NCBI GenBank assembly: GCA_963971575.1
Contig: OZ020616.1
Span: 35,754,306 to 35,818,305 of the forward strand
DNA: 64,000 bases
Origin: Liopterus haemorrhoidalis
Lineage: Eukaryota; Arthropoda; Insecta; Coleoptera; Dytiscidae
Direction of reading: 5' to 3'
In this document: positions 21,200-30,366 of the stretch, piece after piece
Position numbering within the stretch: position 1 is the stretch's first letter
How the letters are laid out: every line of letters starts with the position of its first letter
The notes under the pieces: model-generated
Databases searched by the model: none
Told to the model about the DNA's origin: nothing
What the model saw: the letters and a program-made list of their open reading frames with translations, nothing else
Program-made: the position numbers and the translations under genes

Positions 21200-21905
21200 T
21201 TTTTCTCATAAAATTTGAGATTTTTATTGGTTCTTTTGGAACCTTAAAAATAAGTAGGTCAAAAACTTAGGTTCCCAACTTAGGTTCGAAAAAATAATCA
21301 GATCAAAAATGTTTGTGTACTATTCTTGTACATATTAATGTGCATTACTTAAGCTTTTAATTCCCCCTCCGGGTTATAGAGTGTAGGATAAAAGTTTTTA
21401 ACAATTTTTTTGCAAAATCGTGTTAAAATAAAGAAATTAAAAACTTCATTTTGTTCCTTGATCTACGTCTTATTAGCCATCTTTGATACCACCCAATACA
21501 TTTTGAAAACGACAGATAAAATTCTATATTTTTCGAAAAAATAATCAAAAATTCATATGGAACTATTCCCGCTCTCATCTCTGTACATTTTTGAGATTTT
21601 ATTCAGATTTTTAGATCAACCCCTGTTGGAAATAAAGTGGGTGATAAAACTTATGACAAATTTTGATAAAAATCCGATAAATAAAAATAATATTTCAAAA
21701 ATGTTTGCAACATATGTTCAATACATATTTGTTTAAATCTTTCCAGCACTGTTTTAATTGTTAACTCAATAATTTTCCTATATATGGGTATAAATTTCAG
21801 CTTTCTAGGTCCAGCCTTTTGGCCACAATATCTACCGAAAGACACACAAACACATGACTGACGGTATAAGGGTTTTTTGATCACATCTTTAAACCCTTAA
21901 AAAGC
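21200..21905 (-). mobile_element. Diverged DINE-1-like copies
   Basis: On the minus strand, 21900 downward reads AAGGGTTTAAAGATGTGATC, AAAAAACCCTTATACCGTCA, then a GTGTGTCTTTCGGT remnant and the inner block with GGCCAAAAGGCTGGACCTAG, which is the DINE-1-like 5' half with many changes. A second inner block with the TACAGGGTGTGGGA-like segment lies at about 21260-21530. Both are older than copies 1-4. Confidence 0.55.
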
Positions 21906-22399
21906 TAAAACTAAAACAAAATACTTAATCTTTGTCGGTAGTATTTTCTTTTACACATTATTTTCTTTATAACCCTAAAGAGTTCATTGAAATTCACTTA
22001 AATAAAACGCTACAAATAATTGTTTTCATATCATTTAAACTTCTGAAGAAAACATTTGAAGGTAACATGTTAATTTGAATTGTATTTTTATAGCTGTGTA
22101 AAACAGTTTTCTAATTGCGTACAAAGCATAAAATTGAAAATTTTAAGGCCTGTTGCCGTAAGGCAATTTAAAACAATAAAGGGTTAGAAAGAGTCAACAA
22201 TAAAGAGTTAAATACAGAAGAACAATGTAACTGGCATTTTTTTGACCATTTCCAGCGACAAAACGATGGAGGAAGGTTTCGCGGTCAGGCTCCTACTAGG
22301 TTTTCTTCTTTTTCATCTCTCCTAGCCTGTATACATTCATAGCTGGTTATAGGCCTCACTCATCTTATTCTACGCATCTTTATCTTGAGTTTTTCTATG
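21906..22399. other. No recognised gene
   Basis: Spacer. A stretch near 22320-22360 (CATTCATAGCTGGTTATAGG) resembles part of a LINE 3' portion but is too short to assign. Confidence 0.4.
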
Positions 22400-22516
22400 T
22401 ATCAGGTCATCAAGGATGAAATTTTTAAATAATATTGCCAACTTTAACAGCTTATTATTTGACATTGGCTTAATATTTTACCGTTCTGTTTTTTGAAAGT
22501 TACACATCTCGCCTGT

Positions 22517-23262
22517 ACAAACGCTACGTACAACCCCCAGAGATTATTAGTTTCTTATACAAAACTAACAATCTGAAATAAAATTAGTGACAATCTATAC
22601 ATCAAATTTTGCACAGAATTTATATCTGTCTAATAGAATATTTTTGATTATTGTAAAAAATGTTATTGCTCAATAAATTAATAATGGGTATCACACAACA
22701 ATGTTCTGTAATTTTTTAAATATATTTGTGGGTTTCAAATAATTTTTATATTTATATTGTATTATGTAGAAATGTTAAAATAATACGTTAACATTTTTTT
22801 CGACCTGATTGTTTATAGTTTAGAACCTTATAGTTTAGAAATATGATACTTGATGATAATGAAATACCACTTGGTACAAGTATTCTTTACATAAAATAAA
22901 TCATTTTTATTCGCAGCACCTGTATTGAGAACCGCGGCAGATCCGAGATGGCGGCAAAAGTAGATTACCAAGTACAATAACTAAAAGTAATTTTCACAAT
23001 AGAACAAAATATCTCCAAACATATTTGTAGAATGAACCCTTAGCTACAATTCCGCATGGTACACAAATATGCGTCGAGTGATTTACAAAATGACGTCTAT
23101 AACACAATGTGTTTATTTACAATTACATGACAGTTCTTTTTACAATTAAAAATATCTTATTATATAGATAAAAATTCGCTGAAAATTTTGATGTATAGAT
23201 TGTTATTACATTTATTTCAGATTGCTAGTCTTGTATAAGAAACTATACGGTTGTGCGCACCC
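22517..23262. mobile_element. MITE with long inverted repeats, copy A, inside mariner
   Basis: Comparison with mariner copy 2 shows an insertion between CTCGCCTGT and AAAAATCATTG. The two ends share a long inverted repeat (TTTCTTATACAAAACTAACA, then AATCTGAAATAAAATTAGT and ATCTATACATCAAA), about 70-100 bp per side. The right end is followed by TTAA. A related copy lies at 26963-27722. There is no coding capacity. Confidence 0.78.
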
Positions 23263-23312
23263 TTAAAAAAATCATTGTATACTCTAAAAAATATCAAAAA
23301 GTTTGTTTTAAA

Positions 23313-23909
23313 ATTAATTTTGTTGAAAGTGGAACGGTCGGAAATTCGCACTATTATGAAGTATGAGTTCTTACGTGGAACTACGGAATCGCAGACCGCG
23401 CGAAACATTAATAGTGTATTTGGCTCTAGTGTTACTACGCAGCAGACATTATCAAATTGGTTCACCAAATTTCGTAAAGGTAACTTAAAAACCAAACAAA
23501 ACAAAAATCCTGGCTCATCGATCACAGCTGAAATATACTGCAAACAACTGGACGAAATGATGCAAAAACTTAAAGAAAAACCGCCTAGATTGGTCAACAG
23601 ATCGACTCCTATCTTATTGCATGATAACGCTAGACCACACACTGCACAAATGACTGGTAAAACTACGGGAATTGGAGTTGGAACTTTCCTCCATACTCAC
23701 TAAACCTAGCCCCCACTGGCTACCACTTCTTCCGCAATTTGGACAACTTTTTAATAGGAAAACAGTTTAATTCCGACAATGCTGTAAAACTGGCCTTCCA
23801 GAAATTTATTGACTTTGATCCGCCAGGGTTTTGTACCACCGGCCTGAACAACCTACCGCTTAAATGGCAAAAGTGTATACATAATATGGATGCATACTTT
23901 GATGAATAA
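23313..23909 (+). pseudogene. Mariner transposase, central part deleted
   Basis: The N-terminal half carries the paired helix-turn-helix region (VERSEIRTIMKYEFLRGTTE, TLSNWFTKFRKGN). The frame then jumps to SITAEIYCKQLDEMMQKLKE and LVNRSTPILLHDNARPHTAQ, which holds the second catalytic aspartate (HDNARPH). After a frameshift it ends GLNNLPLKWQKCIHNMDAYF with the stop at 23907-23909. The segment with the first catalytic aspartate and WVPHEL-type motifs is missing, so no active enzyme can be made. About 345 residues would be normal. Confidence 0.88.
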
Positions 23910-24029
23910 AATATTTCCTTATATTTGTAAGTTATCAACCAACTTTGCCTTTTTTCTACAAATTTCATCCTTGATGACCTAATACTTGATTCCCAGCGAT
24001 GTTCTTTATATCGTAGAGCTAGCGTTTAT

Positions 24030-24660
24030 GAGGTCTTCCCACGATTCTTTTGTTTAAACCAATAGACTACCATATTTGTCTACCTAATTGGTAATTTTGC
24101 TGCGTTTCCAAATATCTCGCAAAGCATGACATGTTTCATTGATATTTGTTTTGTTTTCAGTCTGTTAGCACTTTCAGTTATCAATGTCATCGTTTCGAAT
24201 CCGTAACTGGAATCAGACAAGACGTATGAAACGTAACCTTCAGTTTTCAGAGATATGGGAATCGCTGGGTTTTTTAAATGACCCACTTTCCCAAATGCAG
24301 CACAGATCAGTCTTACTCTAGAATATTTCTGTTAGTTGGTTATTTTCTCCGAGCGTTGAAGATGGCCTAGGTATACATATTCGTTTACGATTTTTAGGAG
24401 CTTATTTTCAACAATGATTTACCTGATCTTTTGATTTATTATCTTGGTCTTGATTGGAGCATAGTGCGTAGCTCTGTAATGTTGCTGCGAATGATGACTA
24501 CGTAGTTGGCGAAGCGTAACCATATATGATTTCCAAACAAATTGAGTGTCTCGAATCAATTCTGCCGTTATTCAGAACTTGTATTATGGCCCACATTTCT
24601 ACCGAATCAACTATTCTTTGCTATTCAACGAAAGTCAAATGAAGAGCTATGATATGAGCC
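24030..24660 (-). pseudogene. Endonuclease-RT LINE, RT palm to thumb
   Basis: The minus strand reads DSVEMWAIIQVLNNGRIDSR (the AFDSVE box region of RT), then RFANYVVIIRSNITELRTML (FADD box with the aspartates changed), NEYVYLGHLQRSEKIT, RLICAAFGKVGHLKNP, SLKTEGYVSYVL and GFETMTLITESANRLKTKQI. The order is right for this LINE group, but stops, frameshifts and loss of the FADD aspartates make it a fossil. The element at 33640-34170 seems related. Confidence 0.72.
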
Positions 24661-25059
24661 CTTCTCTGTAAGGTGCCGGGGTGTTTATACTGCTCTGCAG
24701 GTTTTTCTACTTAGCCTTCTCCACTTTCGTTAAAAGTATAATAAACTTGTGTGAGAGCAGACTAATAAAAGATGATAATTGTCAATACTAGACCGATTAT
24801 TTTTCAGTAGGATTATAACTTTAGGATTCTACCATTTGGTTGTAATATTTCCAGTCATCAAGCCCACTAGGTGACAGATAAAGTTAAAGTTGCTCTGTGG
24901 GATAAGTGCAAAAATTCAATAGATCAGTATTGGACATTTTTGTAACAAAATGTACGAGGGCTGCCCAAAAATGACACTGCTGGCCCCAATAATATTTATT
25001 TTTGAGTTAAACGTCTACATAAGAAATAGCAAGTCATTCTGCCAAAAGTTGTTTATTGT

Positions 25060-25325
25060 ATATCTTCTTTTCCCTAGAGTGCCATGCTCGATGCTCGGAA
25101 CTGCCACTTTCGTATTAAGCATATCCCGAGCGTAGGCTATTTCCCCCCATAGAGTTGTGTCGTGTGTGTTGACTGTGTAACACAATCGTATGGGACCTAC
25201 AATTTACTATCATGGAATCCAAACCACTGATTAGTTTGGGGAAATTTTGGGCTTTTAGCTCGGTGGTTGCCCTATTGAGGGAGAAATGGTAGAAAAAATG
25301 TGAAAAAAGGTGCCGGGGAATGAAA
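25060..25325 (-). repeat. SINE-like repeat RA, copy 1 (head truncated)
   Basis: About 260 bp matching 45105-45370 on the same strand: GAGTGCCATGCTC, GAGCGTAGGCTATTTCCCC, ACACAATCGTATGGGACCTA and GGTGCCGGGGAATGAA. In the other copy the right side carries a tRNA-like promoter read from the minus strand; here it stops just after GGGGAATGAA. Strand is given as the direction of that tRNA-like head. It interrupts the mariner at 24955-26545. Confidence 0.7.
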
Positions 25326-25871
25326 TATATCTGAATTTTTTTTATATAGCTTTTTAAATTAGACTTATTTTGTGTATTTTGTAAAATGTGAAAATAGAAT
25401 ATCGTGCAATGATATATACACTGAATTAAACGTGATCGTACCACTTTTGAAGATGATCCACGTTCAGAACATCCAAAACATGCAACCTCAGACGAAAGTG
25501 TCTAACAGTCACATGATAAGTTTTTCGTTGATCTACGAATATAAATATGTGAAATAGTGAGAGCCACAGGCATCTCAATCTGAACTTTAAATTGTGAAGA
25601 AGTTATGCGAAAAGTGGGTTCCGTATTTGCCAACAATTAAACTCTGACGCTGGTAAAAAGCAGGTACATGTGTGCGAATTGGTGGAACATTGAACTTATA
25701 CGCCAGATTTGGCTCCCTCATACTTTCAACTGATACCAGTCCTCAAGAAATTTATGAGTGGTAAGCGTTTCCCATTAAATGTAGGTTGTATTCTTCATTG
25801 CATTCTTCAATTAAATAAAGAATACAACTGTTGAGAGTTATTTTGCAGACTTTCTGGGAATCTACTATATA

Positions 25872-26436
25872 GACCGGGAGCTCATGACAGTTTTTGGTCT
25901 CCGATTTCATACAGCATGCCTTTTGGAGGAGAGAATATTTACCCTGTGACAACAAAAAAGGGATGGTACTAAACCCCTGCACGCTTTCCGCTCATAGGGA
26001 AAATTGCATTTCCACTTAAAAACAAAATTTTTGTGCTTTTCTCTGATTTAATATTGCTTGCCCTTTTGTCAAAAGAAAGTTATAACAAATTTAAAGTCTT
26101 TTAAATATATGCATGCGATTCGGAGGGTCCCAAAGGGCTCAAACGGTTATGTGATCTTGTAATAAAAGAATATGATTTTCCGCGTTTTCATACAGCATGC
26201 CTATAATTAAAAGACTTTAAATTTGTTATAGCTTTCTTTTGACAAAAGGGCAAGCAATATTAAATCAGAGAAAAACACAAAAATTTTGTACAAGTGGAAA
26301 TGCAATTTTCCCTATGACCGGAAAGCGTGCAGGGGTTTAGTACCATCCCTTTTTTGTTGTCACAGGGTAAATATTCTCTTCTCCAAAAGGCATGCTGTAT
26401 GAAATCGGAGACCAAAAATGTCATGAGCTCCCGGTC
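25872..26436. mobile_element. Foldback MITE with 230-bp arms
   Basis: The arms 25872-26104 and 26207-26436 are near-perfect inverse copies (a few substitutions and small indels), with a 102-bp spacer. The ends are GACCGGGAGCTCATGAC and its inverse, flanked by TA on both sides, which suggests Tc1/mariner-type mobilisation. It is inserted in a dead mariner gene and splits the C-terminal YSPDLAPS and RWNKYI blocks. Confidence 0.9.
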
Positions 26437-26545
26437 TAATAGAGATGGGATAGTTTCCTCATTTTGGGCTTTGAAGCATCGCTGGAATAAATATATTGTT
26501 TCGGAGATCATATTGAAAAATAAAATTAAGTTAAAATTATAAAAC

Positions 26546-26958
26546 CAAATCTTTCATTGTGAGGTCGATAATTTATTGAGTAGCCTTTACAATTTGGAAA
26601 TATTGCATTGCTAGTAAAATTGAATTTTGAAACTAGAGTGAAAACGTTATGAAATCATCTGTCACTACAACTCTTTTGACAATATTGATAGGGGATAAGA
26701 TTGCCACCAATCGGAGATATCCACAACGAATGTGTTTGTGACAAACGGTTATTATAATTTACAAGGCTCTGTATAAGCCACAGGAGAAGCAGAACATTGA
26801 AATCGTTGGAAATATATAGTAAATATATAATATCTTAAACAGGTAAAATAATTTAATCTGGTAAAAAATTGTCATGAATTACGAGCTATTTGAATCACTA
26901 ATGAGATATTACAATTTGTTCCCAATAAGTAATTTATGACTCAACCTAATATTTCGCC
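26546..26958. other. No recognised gene
   Basis: AT-rich spacer between the mariner fossil and MITE copy B. Confidence 0.5.
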
Positions 26959-26962
26959 TTAA

Positions 26963-27722
26963 GGCGGCGCACAACCCTATAGTTCTCAATAGTTTCTTAT
27001 ACAAAACTAATACTCGGAAATAAAATTAATAACAATCTATATATCAAAATTTGCAGCGAATTTTTATCTATCTAATAGGATATTTTTAATTGTAGAAAAA
27101 ACTGTTAGGTAGTTGTAAATAAGCAAATTGCATTATAGACGCCATCTTGTAAACCAATCGACGAATATTTGCGTACGATGCGGCAAATTGTACCTAAAGC
27201 TTCATTCTACAAATATGATTGTAGCTATTTTGTTGTATTGTGAAAATTACTTATAGTTATTGTACTTGGTAATCTATTTTTGCCGCCCTCTTGAATCTGC
27301 CGTGGTTTACAAAATTGGTATTACGGGTAAAAATGATTTATTTTTTGTAAAGAATACGTGTACCAAGTGGCATTCTATTATCTTTAAGTATAATATTTTT
27401 CGACAAAGGCTCTAAACTATAAGTAATCAAGTCGAAAAAAAATGGACGTATTATTTGAACATTTTTACACACAACTATATAAATATAAAAGTTAATCGAA
27501 TCCTACAAATAGATTTAAAAAATTACAGAACAATATCGCTGATGTCTATTTTTAAGTTATTGAGCGATAATATTTTTACAATAAATGTTTCTACAATTAA
27601 AACTATCATATTAGATAGATACAAATTCGGTGCAATATTTGATGTATAGGTTGATACTAATTTTATTTCAGATTGTTAATTTTGTATAAGAAACTAGTTA
27701 CCTCCGGGGGTTATACGCAGCC
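26963..27722. mobile_element. MITE with long inverted repeats, copy B, flanked by TTAA
   Basis: TTAA occurs on both sides (26959-26962, 27723-27726). The ends are GGCGGCGCACAACCC and the inverse of GGCTGCGTATAACCCC, followed on both sides by AGTTTCTTATACAAAACTAA or its inverse. Inverted homology extends about 100 bp from each end. It is the same family as 22517-23262. TTAA flanks suggest piggyBac-type mobilisation, but the end sequence is not the classical one. Confidence 0.78.
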
Positions 27723-27726
27723 TTAA

Positions 27727-28734
27727 TATAAATTTTGCGGCCCAAATAAATTATTCTACGTAATTTTCAAAATAATTTTGCAGTCCATAGTAAAAAAAAT
27801 TCAATTCAAACCTCTTTATTAAAAAGAATGCTATTGCAACAATGTTGCGCAATATTTATCTTCATTATCTGGAACATGAGTTGAAATGAAATTGCAGGCA
27901 ATATCGTAATTTAAAACACAAACAAACGTTTGTTTATCTGCTAATTTTTATTGTTGTTGTAAAAAATATGTTTGCAGAAAATACTAAATCATGCTGTTAA
28001 TTTTCACTGGATATGTATTTCAGTCGTTTGTTTCTATTTTTATTTGCAAACTGATTGCATTATTTGGAAAATGAAACAATTCATGGATTAATAATTTGTA
28101 AATTAGTGGGTTTAATATTACAAAATATTAATAATAAAGTTAATTAACTGATAAATAAACAATTTATGTACCAAATAAATGTATTCACATATAGGAAAAT
28201 GTATACTCTATCTGATGGGGGGACAAATACTAGACTTCGTTCAACATAACAACACAGGGTATCAAAAATTACGTCATCATTTCTGCACGAGAAAAGAGCT
28301 AATCACATTGAGTACATAAGAGTTTTAAATAATTGTTGTGACAAACACAAAAAATCATGCATTTTCAAATACTTTTTTAGTCATTTTAGTACACGTTATA
28401 CCTAGAAACGTACGAGAAATAAATAATAATGGAAATAAACAAACAACATCGCAAAATACACGTAGTCAAAAACAAATCAAAGTAAGTGACGCCACTAAAA
28501 TGTGTTAAACTAACGATTCATAAAGTAATGGACGAAATTTGGTTTCTGCGCATAGGAGCCGCTAACATCCGCTTGTGTTTTTCTTACGTTCAACGAAGTC
28601 TATATCAGTTACGGGAAGATGAAAACTATCTAAATAACAAAGATAAACGGAATTTCAAAATTCCTTGAAAGAACACCACTAAAAACACTTCTATCTAGTC
28701 ACGTTGATTAAATAGTTAGCTACGCCGCCCTGAA
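27727..28734. other. 1 kb without a recognised gene
   Basis: AT-rich. The 60-codon frame at 28486-28668 has no motif. A scrap of DINE-1-like sequence (TTTTTTTGACCATACCTACA, minus orientation) lies at about 28765-28785. Confidence 0.5.
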
Positions 28735-28849
28735 AAAAATCTTTTTTATTGACCTATATTTTTTTGACCATACCTACACATAATTAGGTGACCGGGGAGA
28801 AGACAATACTATAAACATTTGAAAGGTTAGGATTAAACTGAACATGATT

Positions 28850-29190
28850 ACTTAACTGAAAGCCTCTGAATAAACAATGTCTTTAGTTTTACAATCAGGC
28901 GCTAGCAGGTAAAGGCTGTTGCTAGAAGTTAGACACGAGCACGCTGCATATAATTTACCATGCAGGAAGCATGGACTTAAAGAGTAAACTATCTTGAGGG
29001 TTCGATCTTGCTACTTATTAAGAGTGATCTCGCTGGTTTTGTGATCAAAACCAACCCTGACAAAATTGGAGGCGTTTGAACTGAAATGGCAGAATTGGAG
29101 GAATCATCGATATTCTAGAGATTACCACTATCACCTTTTTGCATGTACCGCAACCAGTCACAAGTAGGTTGATCTACTACAGAAACGTAT
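28850..29190 (-). pseudogene. Helitron helicase (Pif1-like), C-terminal remnant
   Basis: The minus strand reads LVTGCGTCKKVIVVISRISM, then PPILPFQFKRLQFCQGW, and after a frameshift DRTLKIVYSLSPCFLHGKLY followed by AACSCLTSSNSLYLLAPD and KTKDIVYSEAF. These are the closing helicase motifs of Helitron Rep-helicase proteins (PF-FKR-QFP, then GQTL, then PCF-HGQLYVA-SRV). The TINKSQGQ motif is decayed and stops intervene. The rest of the protein is not seen. It shows that an autonomous Helitron-type element once lived in this genome, which would be needed to mobilise the DINE-1-like copies nearby. Confidence 0.75.
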
Positions 29191-29414
29191 CAGGTTGGGA
29201 GAGGGGTATCTCACGGCCTTGCACCTTCAAGAAGTCAAGAAATACACGGTATTAGTATTTTTAAGGAATCGACTTGAATTTTAGAGCTCAGGAACATTTT
29301 TTTTTTAGTTATCATTTATATTTTGAAAGTGAGAAGCAATTTTGAGGTGTGAGTCTGAGGAGTGAGTTCTTAGGCCAATACCTGTATTTTGAAAAATGAA
29401 GTGTTTTTAGTTTT

Positions 29415-29530
29415 AGTTCCTTGGTCAGCACTTGTTGCCAAGTAATTTCCCAGTCCTTACTCTAAATAACAATTTTGTGTTCCTTCTCCAAGCAAAATTT
29501 TCTAAGTACGTGCCTTTTCTACTACATAAT
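29415..29530 (+). repeat. Short dispersed segment, copy 1
   Basis: CAGCACTTGTTGCCAAGTAATTTCCC and a following CCAAG-AAA-CTAxGTxCGxGCC stretch recur, diverged, at 32505-32605. The two copies lie on either side of DINE-1-like copy 3. Identity unknown; they could be pieces of a longer Helitron-type element. Confidence 0.5.
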
Positions 29531-29607
29531 TTCTTAAACTATTGACCTGTAAGCGGGTTCCATTACATAATTTTGGCGCGTTTGTGTTCCTCAGCAATAT
29601 TATCGTT

Positions 29608-29768
29608 GCCGACTGGCGTAGCGTAGTGGTAACATATGTGCTCTGCGTTACTGAGGTCTCGGGTTTGAATCCCGTTCAGGCATGGAATTTTCATAAATAA
29701 GAATTGTCCTGGCTAATTGTCAAAGCAGCATTGCAAAAGCCATTAAAAATTTAAAAATATATATATAT
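29608..29768 (+). mobile_element. SINE, tRNA-like head, subfamily 2 copy 1
   Basis: The head GCCGACTGGCGTAGCGTAGT has a box A-like region and a box B GGTTTGAATCC near 29662. The body GGCATGGAATTTTCAT, then AGAATTGTCCTGGCTAATTG matches the copy at 39212 but not the one at 13397 beyond the head. It ends in A-rich and (TA)n sequence. No clear target duplication. Confidence 0.75.
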
Positions 29769-30165
29769 ATAGTATTGGTGCACCTACTTTCAAAGTTATT
29801 AAATTCAACTGGATAGTAAATGGCTCATCTACAACTGCGTCAACAGACATGTAAGTACGGGAGAGATATTCAAACTGACCCAAGATCACTTTTCCAGTAA
29901 TAAGTGTCGTAACTTTGGAACTACTCAACCGATTTTAGAATTGTTTTCAAATCTGATTAGTGTATAATTCTATATGTTTATTTTTTTCTCATGTATAAGT
30001 CTCAGTATTTTTCGTACATGTGGATCAAAAAGTATACGAATATGAAATAAAAATTTTCTAGACCTAGGTATTTGGTCACAATTTCTACTGAACAAGACAG
30101 GTAGGTTCATGAGTGGTGGGATAAGGATTTCTTGATCATACCTACGAAATTCTCAAAATCACAGA
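29769..30165 (-). mobile_element. Diverged DINE-1-like fragment
   Basis: The minus-strand order (a TTCGTAGGTATGATCAAGAA start, a scrap of the GTCT region, GGTCTAGAAAATTT, then a TGTACGAAAAATACTGAGAC-type block) follows the 5' half of the family with heavy divergence. Confidence 0.5.
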
Positions 30166-30366
30166 GAACATAAGAATAATATGCATTTTACATTAATTTC
30201 TATACTGAACATAATAAAAGTTATGATCAAGCCTATTTCTTGTCAAATGTATTCTGGTACGCAGTTCTGGCAGTGATTTTGTGATACGATTATTTAATAT
30301 TTATTAAAATTTCATTTAATTAGTCTATTTTAGGTCATAATTATATTTTGAAAGTAGGAATTTTTG

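Larger units (their letters stand above)
22402..23982 (+). mobile_element. Internally deleted mariner, copy 1, with nested MITE
   Basis: The inverted ends TCAGGTCATCAAGGATGAAA (22402) and its near inverse at 23963-23982 are flanked by TA on both sides, as mariner insertions require. The interior holds parts of a mariner transposase gene. A second copy at 41643-42474 has the same central deletion, so this is a non-autonomous subfamily. A 0.75-kb MITE is inserted in the 5' region. Confidence 0.9.
24955..26545 (+). pseudogene. Second mariner lineage, decayed and twice invaded
   Basis: A mariner-type end CGAGGGCTGCCC follows a TA at 24953. After a SINE-like insertion the frame gives DRTTFEDDPRSEHPKHATSD and EIVRATGISI at about 25440-25590, then YSPDLAPS-like and LKKFMSGKRFP stretches at about 25690-25770, which lie near the third catalytic residue. 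After a foldback MITE it ends ALKHRWNKYIVSE at 26470-26510. Stops and a large central deletion are present. The 3' terminal inverted repeat was not found. The lineage differs from the mariner at 22402. Confidence 0.72.

Noticed and set aside
23217..23642. 141-codon minus-strand frame
   Set aside because: Antisense of the mariner transposase remnant.
25752..26542. Two frames of 71-83 codons sharing the peptide MQGFSTIPFLLSQGKY
   Set aside because: The identical peptides come from the two arms of the foldback MITE, not from a duplicated gene.
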